Assembly: GCF_001424165.1 (NCBI RefSeq)
Contig: NZ_LMOJ01000022.1
Span: 459,882-523,881 of the forward strand
From: Massilia sp. Leaf139
GTDB taxonomy: Bacteria; Pseudomonadota; Gammaproteobacteria; Burkholderiales; Burkholderiaceae_D
Reading direction: 5' to 3'
DNA: 64,000 nt
The position numbers were made by a program, and so were the translations under genes. The notes beneath the pieces are model-generated. The model made no database searches. It was not told the DNA's origin and worked only from the letters and a program-made list of their open reading frames with translations. Within the stretch, counting starts at the first letter, position 1; every line of letters begins with the position of its first letter. Of the stretch, positions 36,448 through 44,097 are shown one piece after another.

Positions 36448-37425
36448 ATGACTAAAACAACTTTCCTCAGTTTCGAGCAGCCTATTGCCGAGCTCGATTC
36501 GAAGATCGAAGAGCTGCGTTTCGTCCAGGACGATTCGGCCGTCGACATCTCCGAAGAGATCGACCGCCTCGACAAGAAGAGCCAGCAGCTCACGAAAGAC
36601 ATCTACGCCAAGCTGACCCCGTGGCAAGTGTCGCAGATCGCGCGCCATCCGCAGCGCCCGTACACGATGGATTACGTGAACGCGATCTTCACCGACTTCC
36701 ACGAGCTGCACGGCGACCGTACCTTCGGCGACGACCAGTCGATCGTCGGCGGCCTGGCCCGCTTCAACGGTCAGGCCTGCATGGTGATCGGCCACCAGAA
36801 GGGCCGCGACACCAAAGAGCGCGCGCTGCGCAATTTCGGCATGCCGCGTCCGGAAGGCTATCGCAAGGCGATGCGCCTGATGAAGGTCGCCGAGAAGTTC
36901 AACCTGCCGATCTTCACCTTCGTCGATACCCCAGGCGCCTTCCCGGGCATCGACGCCGAAGAGCGCGGTCAGTCCGAAGCGATCGGCCACAACCTGTACG
37001 TGATGGCCGAGCTGAAAGTGCCGCTGATCGCCACCATCATCGGTGAAGGCGGCTCCGGCGGCGCGCTGGCGATTGCCGTCGGCGACGCCGTGCTGATGCT
37101 GCAGTACGCCACCTATTCGGTCATCTCGCCGGAAGGCTGCGCCTCGATCCTGTGGAAGACCTCGGAGCGCGCGGCCGACGCCGCCGATGCCCTCGGCCTG
37201 ACCGCGCACCGCCTGAAAGCCATGGGCGTGATCGACAAGATCGTCACCGAACCGCTGGGCGGCGCCCACCGCGATCCGAAAGGCATGGCGCAGATGCTCA
37301 AGCGCGCGCTGGCCGATACCCTGCGCCAGTTCCAGGGCATGAAGACCAAAGACCTGCTCGAAGCCCGTCACCAGAAACTGATGGCTTACGGTAAGTTCAA
37401 GGAAACAACGCCGACCGACGAGTGA
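36448..37425 (+). CDS. accA: Acetyl-CoA carboxylase carboxyltransferase subunit alpha
   Basis: The 325-residue protein matches Acc[20 protein letters not shown], the [17 protein letters not shown] block and [14 protein letters not shown] with the oxyanion-hole glycines. It works with AccD to carboxylate acetyl-CoA for fatty acid synthesis. CCGGAGGTACA gives a strong ribosome binding site for the ATG at 36448. Confidence 0.97.
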   Translation: MTKTTFLSFEQPIAELDSKIEELRFVQDDSAVDISEEIDRLDKKSQQLTKDIYAKLTPWQVSQIARHPQRPYTMDYVNAIFTDFHELHGDRTFGDDQSIVGGLARFNGQACMVIGHQKGRDTKERALRNFGMPRPEGYRKAMRLMKVAEKFNLPIFTFVDTPGAFPGIDAEERGQSEAIGHNLYVMAELKVPLIATIIGEGGSGGALAIAVGDAVLMLQYATYSVISPEGCASILWKTSERAADAADALGLTAHRLKAMGVIDKIVTEPLGGAHRDPKGMAQMLKRALADTLRQFQGMKTKDLLEARHQKLMAYGKFKETTPTDE

Positions 37426-37435
37426 GTTGTCATAC

Positions 37436-38857
37436 GTGAGCAGTCCTGACGCCGGATCCGTTCCGGCCACTTTTGCGCGCGCGCTCGACAGATTGTGCGC
37501 CCAGTCTTCCCCCTCCATGATAGCAATCGCCTGCAGCGGCGGCCTCGATTCGATGGCGCTGCTGCACTTGGCCGCCCGCTGGTGTCAGGAACATGGGAAC
37601 CCGCTCCACGTCCTGCACGTCCATCATGGATTGAGTTCGAACGCCGACGCGTGGGAGCGCCATGTGGAGTCTAGCTCGGCAGCACTTGGCCTAGGTTTCG
37701 CTGTGCGCCGCGTCCAGGTCGACAGCGCCGGCGCCGGCCTTGAAGCGGCCGCGCGCAAGCTGCGCTACCGCGCGCTGGGCGACATGTGCCGCGAAGCTGG
37801 CGCTAATCTGCTGCTGACCGCGCACCACCTCGACGACCAGGCTGAAACCGTGCTGCTGCAGCTGCTGCGTGGCTCCGGCCCGGCCGGGCTGTCCGGCATG
37901 GACGCCGCCAACAGCGCGCCCGAGCTGCTGGGCAATCCGGATCTGGTGATGGCGCGCCCGCTGCTGCCGCTGGCGCGCGCCGAGCTCGAGGCCTACGCGC
38001 GCGATGCCGGCCTGGACTGGGTCGACGACGAATCGAACGTCGACACCCGCTACGCCCGCAACGCCCTGCGCCATACGGTGATGCCGGCGCTGAACCAGGC
38101 CTTTCCCGGTTTCCAGCAGCGCTTCGCGCGCAGCGCCGCTCATGCCCAGTCGGCCCAGCGGCTCCTGACCGAGCTGGCCGAAGGCGACCTGGCCGCGCTG
38201 CTGGTCGACGGGGCAATCGACGGGGCAATCGACATTGCGCCGCTGCGCACGATGAGCCTGGATCGGGTCTACAACCTGCTGCGCCACTGGTTCGCACGTC
38301 AGAGCCTGGCCATGCCGTCGACCGCCTGGCTGGCCGAAATGGTGGCCCAGCTGCTGGAAGCGCGCAGCGACGCCCAGCTGCTGGTGACGCACCCGGCTTG
38401 CCACATCCGGCGCCACCGCGACCGTTTATATATCACACCGAAGCTGGCCGATCTACCCGGCATGCGCGATCCCGACGACGAGGGCGTGCTCGAGAAGGAG
38501 GGCGCGGCCTTCCGCTGGCAAGGCGAGGCCCAGCTGGCCTTTCCGGACTACGGCGGCGTGCTGCATTTCGACGCCGCCGAGACCGGCTTCGATCCGGCCT
38601 GGCTGCGCGCGCAGCCGCTGACCATCGATTTCCGCAAGGGCGGCGAGCGCCTCAAGCTCGCCCACAACCGCCCGACGCGCCCGCTCAAGGCGCATTACCA
38701 GGCGGCCGGCGTGCCGGCCTGGGAGCGCGCGCGCCTGCCGATCGTCAGCAGCGGGCGCGATCTGCTGTTCGCCGCGGGCCTGGGCATGGACTGCCATCAT
38801 TTCAGCGCCGGCGCAACTGGAGCGATTAGCTTGCGCTGGGAGGCGAAGCCCGAATAG
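37436..38857 (+). CDS. tilS: tRNA(Ile)-lysidine synthase
   Basis: The roughly 473-residue protein has the PP-loop ATPase motif IACSGGLDSMALLHL, HHGLSSNADAW and LTAHHLDDQAETVLLQLLRG, followed by TilS substrate-binding and C-terminal domains. TilS makes lysidine at C34 of tRNA-Ile(CAU). I prefer the GTG at 37436; a TTG at 37427 is possible. A perfect 12-bp tandem duplication (38207-38230) adds the repeated residues DGAI-DGAI. accA lies 10 bp upstream. Confidence 0.92.
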   Translation: MSSPDAGSVPATFARALDRLCAQSSPSMIAIACSGGLDSMALLHLAARWCQEHGNPLHVLHVHHGLSSNADAWERHVESSSAALGLGFAVRRVQVDSAGAGLEAAARKLRYRALGDMCREAGANLLLTAHHLDDQAETVLLQLLRGSGPAGLSGMDAANSAPELLGNPDLVMARPLLPLARAELEAYARDAGLDWVDDESNVDTRYARNALRHTVMPALNQAFPGFQQRFARSAAHAQSAQRLLTELAEGDLAALLVDGAIDGAIDIAPLRTMSLDRVYNLLRHWFARQSLAMPSTAWLAEMVAQLLEARSDAQLLVTHPACHIRRHRDRLYITPKLADLPGMRDPDDEGVLEKEGAAFRWQGEAQLAFPDYGGVLHFDAAETGFDPAWLRAQPLTIDFRKGGERLKLAHNRPTRPLKAHYQAAGVPAWERARLPIVSSGRDLLFAAGLGMDCHHFSAGATGAISLRWEAKPE

Positions 38858-38918
38858 TTTCTACACGAAAACCGTATTACTTTATTTTCTTTTCGTATAG
38901 CTTTTCGGACTTCCCTTC

Positions 38919-38948
38919 TTGTGATTTTGCGCTGCAACATGCTAGAGT
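38919..38948 (+). promoter_or_regulatory. Probable lysC promoter
   Basis: TTGTGA (38919-38924) and TAGAGT (38943-38948) are spaced by 18 bp, 43 bp before the lysC ATG. No lysine riboswitch-like structure is evident in this short leader. Confidence 0.5.
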
Positions 38949-38991
38949 AGGTATTCCCTTTTACTCTCTCCACGCTGGGAATCTTCCTGTT

Positions 38992-40239
38992 ATGGCATTA
39001 ATTGTCCACAAATATGGTGGTACGTCGATGGGCTCGACGGACCGCATCAAGAACGTTGCTGCCCGCGTCGCCAAGTGGCATGACGCCGGGCACAAAATCG
39101 TCGTGGTGCCTTCTGCGATGTCGGGCGAAACGAACCGCCTGATCGGCCTGGCCAAGCAGATCATGGATCAGCCGGATCCGCGCGAGCTGGACATGATCGC
39201 CTCGACCGGCGAACAGGTATCGGTGGGCCTGCTGGCGATGGCGCTGCTGGCCATCGGCAAGGACGCCGTCTCCTACACCGGCTGGCAGGTCGGCATCCGT
39301 ACGGACTCCGCCTTCACCAAGGCGCGCATCCAGTCGATCGACGACACGCGTGTGCGTGCCGACCTCGACGCGGGTAAGATCGTCATCATCACCGGCTTCC
39401 AGGGCGTGGACGAGGAAGGCAATATCTCGACGCTGGGCCGCGGCGGCTCGGACACCTCGGCCGTGGCGATCGCCGCCGCGCTGAAGGCCGACGAGTGCCT
39501 GATCTACACCGATGTCGATGGCGTCTACACGACCGACCCGCGCGTGGTCGACGAGGCGCGCCGCCTGGAAAAGATCACGTTCGAAGAAATGCTGGAACTG
39601 GCCTCGCTGGGCTCGAAGGTCTTGCAGACCCGCTCGGTCGAGTTTGCCGGCAATTACCAGGTGCCGACGCGCGTGCTGTCGTCGCTGACCGATCCCCTGA
39701 TGCCCCTGGCCGAAGAAGCCAAGTCCGGCACCCTGATTTCGTTTGAGGAAGAAACCAACATGGAACAAGCCGTCATCTCCGGTATCGCATTCCACCGTGA
39801 TGAAGCCAAGATCACCGTCATCGGCGTGCCCGACAAGCCGGGCGTCGCCTTCCACATTCTTGGCCCGATTTCGGATGCCAACATCGAAGTGGACATGATC
39901 ATCCAGAACCAGTCGGTGGACGGCAAGACCGACTTCACCTTCACCGTCTCGCGCAACGACTACCAGCGCGCGATCGCGGTGCTGGAATCGCAGCGCGACG
40001 AACTCGGCTACGTGCGCATCGTCGGCGACGCCAAGGTCTCGAAGGTCTCGGCCGTCGGTGTTGGCATGCGCAGCCATGTGGGCGTCGCCTCGCAGATGTT
40101 CCGCACCCTGGCCGAAGAGGGCATCAACATCATGATGATCTCGACCTCCGAGATCAAGATCTCGGTGCTGATCGACGAGAAATACATGGAGCTGGCCGTT
40201 CGTGCCCTCCATAAAGCTTTTGACTTGGAAAAAGCTTAA
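38992..40239 (+). CDS. lysC: Aspartate kinase
   Basis: The 415-residue enzyme has the kinase motif KYGGTSMGS, GRGGSDTSAVA and DVDGVYTTDPR, and two C-terminal ACT domains (ITVIGVPDKPGVAFHIL, later VGVGMRSHVGVASQMF). It phosphorylates aspartate in the lysine/threonine/methionine pathway. An internal in-frame ATG at 39760 with GAGGAA upstream could start a separate regulatory beta subunit of 159 residues. Confidence 0.96.
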   Translation: MALIVHKYGGTSMGSTDRIKNVAARVAKWHDAGHKIVVVPSAMSGETNRLIGLAKQIMDQPDPRELDMIASTGEQVSVGLLAMALLAIGKDAVSYTGWQVGIRTDSAFTKARIQSIDDTRVRADLDAGKIVIITGFQGVDEEGNISTLGRGGSDTSAVAIAAALKADECLIYTDVDGVYTTDPRVVDEARRLEKITFEEMLELASLGSKVLQTRSVEFAGNYQVPTRVLSSLTDPLMPLAEEAKSGTLISFEEETNMEQAVISGIAFHRDEAKITVIGVPDKPGVAFHILGPISDANIEVDMIIQNQSVDGKTDFTFTVSRNDYQRAIAVLESQRDELGYVRIVGDAKVSKVSAVGVGMRSHVGVASQMFRTLAEEGINIMMISTSEIKISVLIDEKYMELAVRALHKAFDLEKA

Positions 40240-40267
40240 CTTTTTCCATAATTTTGGCTGTGTCGCC

Positions 40268-40296
40268 TTGACCAATCCGGCACCGGCCTTTAATAT
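40268..40296 (+). promoter_or_regulatory. Strong promoter of tRNA-Ser
   Basis: TTGACC (40268-40273) and TAATAT (40291-40296) are separated by 17 bp, about 40 bp before the mature tRNA. Confidence 0.8.
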
Positions 40297-40335
40297 GCTT
40301 GCACTCAGCGCTAGCGCAGTTTGCTGGAGTTGATT

Positions 40336-40428
40336 GGAGACGTGGCCGAGTGGCCGAAGGCACATCCCTGCTAAGGATGCATATGGCTTATACCCGTATC
40401 GTGGGTTCGAATCCCACCGTCTCCGCCA
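40336..40428 (+). tRNA. tRNA-Ser(GCT)
   Basis: A 93-nt class II tRNA with encoded CCA. The acceptor stem pairs GGAGACG with CGTCTCC. The anticodon arm CATCC-CTGCTAA-GGATG gives anticodon GCT, and a long variable arm follows. Its last 21 nt are part of a 65-bp direct repeat. Confidence 0.95.
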
Positions 40429-40472
40429 GGTTACAAAAGAGAAAGCCACCGCAAGGTGGCTTTTTTCTTTTG
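40408..40472 (+). repeat. Direct repeat copy A: tRNA-Ser 3' end plus terminator
   Basis: The 65 bp cover the T-arm/acceptor 3' part of tRNA-Ser, CCA and the downstream terminator. They are identical to 40566-40630. The geometry fits the intact-gene side of an integrase attachment pair. Confidence 0.8.
40442..40466 (+). terminator. Intrinsic terminator after tRNA-Ser
   Basis: The stem AAAGCCACC (40442-40450) pairs with GGTGGCTTT (40455-40463) around loop GCAA, followed by T residues to 40466. Confidence 0.9.
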
Positions 40473-40565
40473 TAAGCTGACGGCGGCGAGCAAGGCCAGC
40501 AGGCCTTGCGTGTGGGATTCGAAGATGCGCGCATGCTTGCGCGCAGGCGGCCTGCAGGATGTAGG

Positions 40566-40630
40566 CGAATCCCACCGTCTCCGCCAGGTTACAAAAGAGA
40601 AAGCCACCGCAAGGTGGCTTTTTTCTTTTG
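40566..40630 (+). repeat. Direct repeat copy B: displaced tRNA-Ser 3' end plus terminator
   Basis: Identical to 40408-40472 but without the 5' part of the tRNA. A 93-bp spacer of unrelated sequence separates the two copies. No integrase gene is present. It could be the far attachment site of a lost or nearly lost element, or a duplicated 3' end. Confidence 0.75.
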
Positions 40631-40728
40631 GAGAATGCCTGCGCGCTTCAGGTGGCGCCAAGGCGGAAGATTCGAAGGCTTATGCTTACTCGCGTAATTT
40701 CGGCCCGCGCAACGTGGGCGAACGCTAC

Positions 40729-41106
40729 CTAATCCTGCAACGTATCCGCAGGCGCTTTCGACCAAGTCTGGGCAGCAGGCCTGAAGGCCGCCGAATCTTG
40801 CGGCCCGTACCAGATACTCCTGTGCCAGGAGCACAAGCCCGAGATCAAGAGCATCCACGCTTCCAGGGCGAGATAAAAAGGATGCGGCAGCTCGGTGGCC
40901 GTCAGTAATCCTGCGGTCATGGCGCCAGTGATGAGGGCGACGGGAACCGCAACCTGTGCGCGGCACAACGCGCACGCCCCCAGGGGAAACAGGCACGCAA
41001 ACGCTACGAGCATGACGAAGAACGTCATCCATCCACTTGCGTCGATCCAGCTTGGCAGTGCCAAACAAACGCGTCTCCTGCCGACATCAAGCGCGTAAGG
41101 GAGCAT
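40729..41106 (-). CDS. Possible small membrane protein
   Basis: The 125-codon frame predicts two or three hydrophobic segments (WMTFFVMLVAFACLFPLGAC, VAVPVALITGAMTAGLL, FYLALEAWMLLISGLC). No family is recognised. No ribosome binding site supports the first ATG. An internal ATG within the first hydrophobic segment is an alternative. The accessory setting next to the tRNA-Ser repeat makes both a real gene and a chance frame plausible. Confidence 0.35.
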   Translation of the reverse strand: MLPYALDVGRRRVCLALPSWIDASGWMTFFVMLVAFACLFPLGACALCRAQVAVPVALITGAMTAGLLTATELPHPFYLALEAWMLLISGLCSWHRSIWYGPQDSAAFRPAAQTWSKAPADTLQD

Positions 41107-41228
41107 TACGACACATCTGACAGGGTCGCGGATACAAACGCGTGGTGAGTACGGTCGTGATCCGATCGAAGCGCTCTGCTCGCGACTGTCAACACTTGGG
41201 TCGTCGCAGTGGCCCGGTGTTGTGCGGT

Positions 41229-41675
41229 TCAGGGCTTGCGCCGGCGTCCGGCGAGCAGGCCCGAGACCCGGTTGCCGCGCAGGTGTGCCGGCAGCGGGCC
41301 GCCCGGCCGGGCCAGCAGCAGCGCCAAGTCGGTCGTCAGCCGGTGCAGCGAGAGCAGGTCGCTCGCCGCCGTCAGAGCTGTCCGGCCGAGGGCGGCGTCG
41401 CCCGTCTCGACCTGGGTGACGATCCGGTGCAGCGAGGCCAGCAGCAATGCATTCGCGGCGCGCCGTTCGTGCAGGCCGTCGAAGCCGAGCGTCTCCATGA
41501 CTGTTTCCTCGTGTGCGAGGTCGGCCTCGATCGCCGCGACGACCGACTCGAAGCCGGCGCTGAACTCCGGGTCGGGCAAGCCGGCCAGCCGGTGCATGCG
41601 GACGAACAGGAGCTTGCGCGCGCGGCGCAGGGCAGCAGCGGCGGTATGGGGCGTGGAGGGGGAGAGCGAGGCCAT
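41229..41675 (-). CDS. Degenerate hemerythrin-like protein
   Basis: From the ATG at 41675 the product is 148 residues. The pattern FSAGFESVVAAIEADLAHEETVM, a spaced LHRI and a later LLSLHRLTT matches helical bacteriohemerythrins that bind O2 at a di-iron site. The segment ERRAANALLL lies where a HxxxH ligand pair is expected, so iron binding may be impaired. A TTG at 41762 with AGGAGA upstream would add 29 residues but would place a FNR-like site inside the gene. Confidence 0.55.
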   Translation of the reverse strand: MASLSPSTPHTAAAALRRARKLLFVRMHRLAGLPDPEFSAGFESVVAAIEADLAHEETVMETLGFDGLHERRAANALLLASLHRIVTQVETGDAALGRTALTAASDLLSLHRLTTDLALLLARPGGPLPAHLRGNRVSGLLAGRRRKP

Positions 41676-41733
41676 CGAAACGTGCGTGGGCGCAGGGAGT
41701 CCGGCAAGTGTGCGCCGGTGCCTGGCGCCACTT

Positions 41734-41747
41734 TTGAGCCAGATCAA
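41734..41747. promoter_or_regulatory. FNR/ANR-like box
   Basis: TTGAGCCAGATCAA matches TTGAT-N4-ATCAA at nine of ten positions. It is centred 65 bp upstream of the hemerythrin-like ATG at 41675, consistent with oxygen-dependent control. Confidence 0.45.
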
Positions 41748-41832
41748 AGCGCCTTTTGGCAAGGCTTCTCCTGCACGCCCGGCAGGATGCAGGTGCGCCT
41801 TTTATTCCTTTTCAAGGGGGGGCCGTGGAGCG

Positions 41833-42397
41833 ATGTGTGCATGGATCGATTTCCCGTCGGAAGATGAACATGTGGACGAGCTGCTAAGGTATTTCGAGGA
41901 AGAGCTGGAACTGTTCGGCGACTATGCACGTGAGTTTCGCCAACGCTTCCCCAAGCCCACGGGCGAACTGCACATCACCGGCGAGACCTACGACGACCGG
42001 AGCGTCGCGCGCCTGGTTCCGTCGGTCGCTCTGCCGAGCTGGGGAGAACATGCTGCTGGGAGCACGCAGCTGGCGCCCCGACCTGCGCGTGCGCCTGCGC
42101 ATCGGCCCGCTCGATGCGGACAGGTTTACCCGCTTCCTGCCCAGCGGCGACGCCAGCGTCGCGCTGCGCGCCATCCTGCGCAGGTTCGCAGCACCGACTG
42201 CCGGGTTCGAGGTGCCGCTGGTGCTGCGTGCCGGTGAGGTAGGGCCGGCGCGGCTGGCGGGGCAGGGCGTCGCACCGGCGCGACTGGGGCGCGACGGTTT
42301 CCTCGGCGCCGCCCCTGGAGACACGCACTGCGCGGACATGCGCTACCTGATCATGCCGATGGCGTCGCTGGGCGCGGTGGGGCCAGGCGGCGTCTGA
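41833..42397 (+). pseudogene. tssF'-'tssG relic of a T6SS baseplate operon
   Basis: Frame 1 from GTG 41872 (or ATG 41833) reads VDELLRYFEEELELFGDYA, then FRQRFPKPTGEL and SVARLVPSVAL. This is the TssF N-terminus (typically MDELL-YYERELAFLR..., ERYPKIAGRL, VERLIESFA). At about 42040-42050 similarity ends and frame 2 takes over with LLGARSWRPDLRVRLRIGPL, RFTRFLPSG, PLVLRAGEV and ARLGRDGFLG, the C-terminal part of TssG. Roughly 58 residues of TssF and 115 of TssG remain. The intervening DNA (about 2.3-2.5 kb in an intact pair) is gone, with a frame change at the junction. No other T6SS gene is nearby. Confidence 0.78.
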
Positions 42398-42415
42398 CAG
42401 CGGCGCCTGGCTGGC

Positions 42416-43930
42416 CTACTTCAAGGTCAGGTCGGAGAAGTCGACCGATTTGCTGTTGAAAGCAACCGCGCAGTTTGCGGCCGGATACTCATAATCGAAG
42501 GCCACCTTGCCCGCGCTGTCGATGGCGACCAGTCTCGTACGCGTGCGTGCATCCGCCACCGAATAGGTGATCAGGTGATGGTTGGCGGCGCTTTCGTACA
42601 CGCTTGAACAGATGTCGGAGTAGATGGCGGGCGTCGGTGCGTAGCTCCAGGTCTCGACCGCTGTACCCGCCTTCTCGTCGATCGCGTAGCGCGACGGCGT
42701 GCTGAAGTCGCGTGTGATACCCGGGGAAGTGCCGGCAGGTTGATTCAAGCTGCCGAAGCCGTTATTGAAGAGCAGCAGCTCGCCGTTGGCGGCGATCGAT
42801 AGCGAATGCTGGCCGATCGGCGGCTTGCCCGACTTGAGCTTGAGCGCGAGCGCACGCAGCGACGGATAGTCCACATACCAGTGCTTGGTCGTGTCGCCCA
42901 GCAGCCACTTGATTTTGCCGGTGGCGTAATCGATCTTGACGACGAAATTTTCCCGGCTCGAGAGCAGGAGCGAGTCGTCCGCCGGGTCGTAGATGGCCGA
43001 ATTCATGTGAAACCAGTCGATGCCGTCGCGCACGAAGTTCGATGGATCATCGCCGCCCGCCTGCATCGCGGCGCGGAAGATCGCAGCCATGTCCCATTCC
43101 TTGAGGATCTCGCCTGCTGGCGTGATCTCGGCCAGGATCGATTCGATCCTCGGTACACCGCCTTCGATCGCGTCGAGTTCGGCCAGCAGGCCCGTTTTCC
43201 CGCGCGTCAGGTCATGATGGAAGGCCGTGTAACGGGTCGACGCCAGGGGCTGCGCGACATAGCTACCGTTGAGCTCGACGCGATACAATTCAGGCAGTGT
43301 CGGACTCCCGACGACGAAAGAATCGTCCAGAAACACCGAGGAGATGGAGTTGGTCAATCCCGTGCCGACCCAGCGCAGGTGGCCGTCGGTATCGAGTACC
43401 GCCGGCGTCGTCACGCCGTTCTGCACCATCATGTAGTCGAATCTAGGGGAGACGGATGCGCTACGGGCGGTACGTACCTGCGGCGTGGTATAGAGGGCGC
43501 CCGAGCCGGTGTATGCCGCCGCGGCCAGCGTCAGCCGCTCGACATGGGTCGACTTGTCGCGGAAGTGCGCCGTGAGGGTGACGCTGTTCTGGTGGTTCGC
43601 GTACAGCCCGAAAACGGCAAGGGCGAGCCGCTTGTCGGCCGCGCGCCATGCCCCGTTGCGCTCGAGCCAGGCCCGCGTATAGGTGACGGCGACGGGTTTG
43701 GAGAAGGTGCCCAGCTTGGGAGCGACCGTGTAGGAGACGCTTTCGAGGTCGGCGAAGTCGTCGAGTCTGAGCGCGAGGTTGACGATGAAGGGCGTGATCC
43801 CGGGCGCCTGTTCGGCGACGGCGACGTGGGCCGCTTCGGCCTGGGTGTCGTCTTCCTCGGTGAGGCGGCTGCACCCTGTTATCAGCAGGAAGGCAAGCAA
43901 GGCCATACAATAGCGGATCGGGAATTTCAT
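42416..43930 (-). CDS. Arylsulfotransferase-family (ASST) lipoprotein
   Basis: The 504-residue protein has lipobox LITGC and then an N-terminal Ig-like region. The ASST propeller shows [40 protein letters not shown] and [19 protein letters not shown], matching bacterial aryl-sulfate sulfotransferases such as AssT. These transfer sulfate between phenols in the periplasm through a transient sulfo-histidine. The lipobox would tether it to the membrane, unlike soluble AssT. GGAGAATGC precedes the ATG. No dsbL/dsbI partner is adjacent. Confidence 0.82.
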   Translation of the reverse strand: MKFPIRYCMALLAFLLITGCSRLTEEDDTQAEAAHVAVAEQAPGITPFIVNLALRLDDFADLESVSYTVAPKLGTFSKPVAVTYTRAWLERNGAWRAADKRLALAVFGLYANHQNSVTLTAHFRDKSTHVERLTLAAAAYTGSGALYTTPQVRTARSASVSPRFDYMMVQNGVTTPAVLDTDGHLRWVGTGLTNSISSVFLDDSFVVGSPTLPELYRVELNGSYVAQPLASTRYTAFHHDLTRGKTGLLAELDAIEGGVPRIESILAEITPAGEILKEWDMAAIFRAAMQAGGDDPSNFVRDGIDWFHMNSAIYDPADDSLLLSSRENFVVKIDYATGKIKWLLGDTTKHWYVDYPSLRALALKLKSGKPPIGQHSLSIAANGELLLFNNGFGSLNQPAGTSPGITRDFSTPSRYAIDEKAGTAVETWSYAPTPAIYSDICSSVYESAANHHLITYSVADARTRTRLVAIDSAGKVAFDYEYPAANCAVAFNSKSVDFSDLTLK

Positions 43931-44043
43931 GCATTCTCCAGGTGGCGGGAAACCGACGAGTTAATCCTTCGATGTGGAACCCGGCAGTAAGTTCACACAC
44001 CGAGACGTGGTTGGCGACGGCATCAACGACGCGCCATCGCCGC

Positions 44044-44074
44044 TTGACCTTCCCACGATGGCAAGGCGCAAGCT
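44044..44074 (+). promoter_or_regulatory. CueR-type promoter of copA
   Basis: TTGACC (44044-44049) and the weak -10 CAAGCT (44069-44074) are spaced by 19 bp. The spacer region contains the dyad CCTT-n-CCCA-n3-TGG-n-AAGG (44048-44066), close to known CueR sites. The predicted start is about 17 bp before the copA ATG. Confidence 0.85.
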
Positions 44075-44097
44075 GGATGAATCGAAAGGAGATACCC

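Noticed and set aside
38858..38991. Possible lysine riboswitch before lysC
   Set aside because: The leader is only about 40 nt from the probable start and does not show the conserved multi-helix core.
40456..40908. A 150-codon plus-strand frame after tRNA-Ser
   Set aside because: It runs through the duplicated tRNA end and terminator and shows no domain or ribosome binding site.
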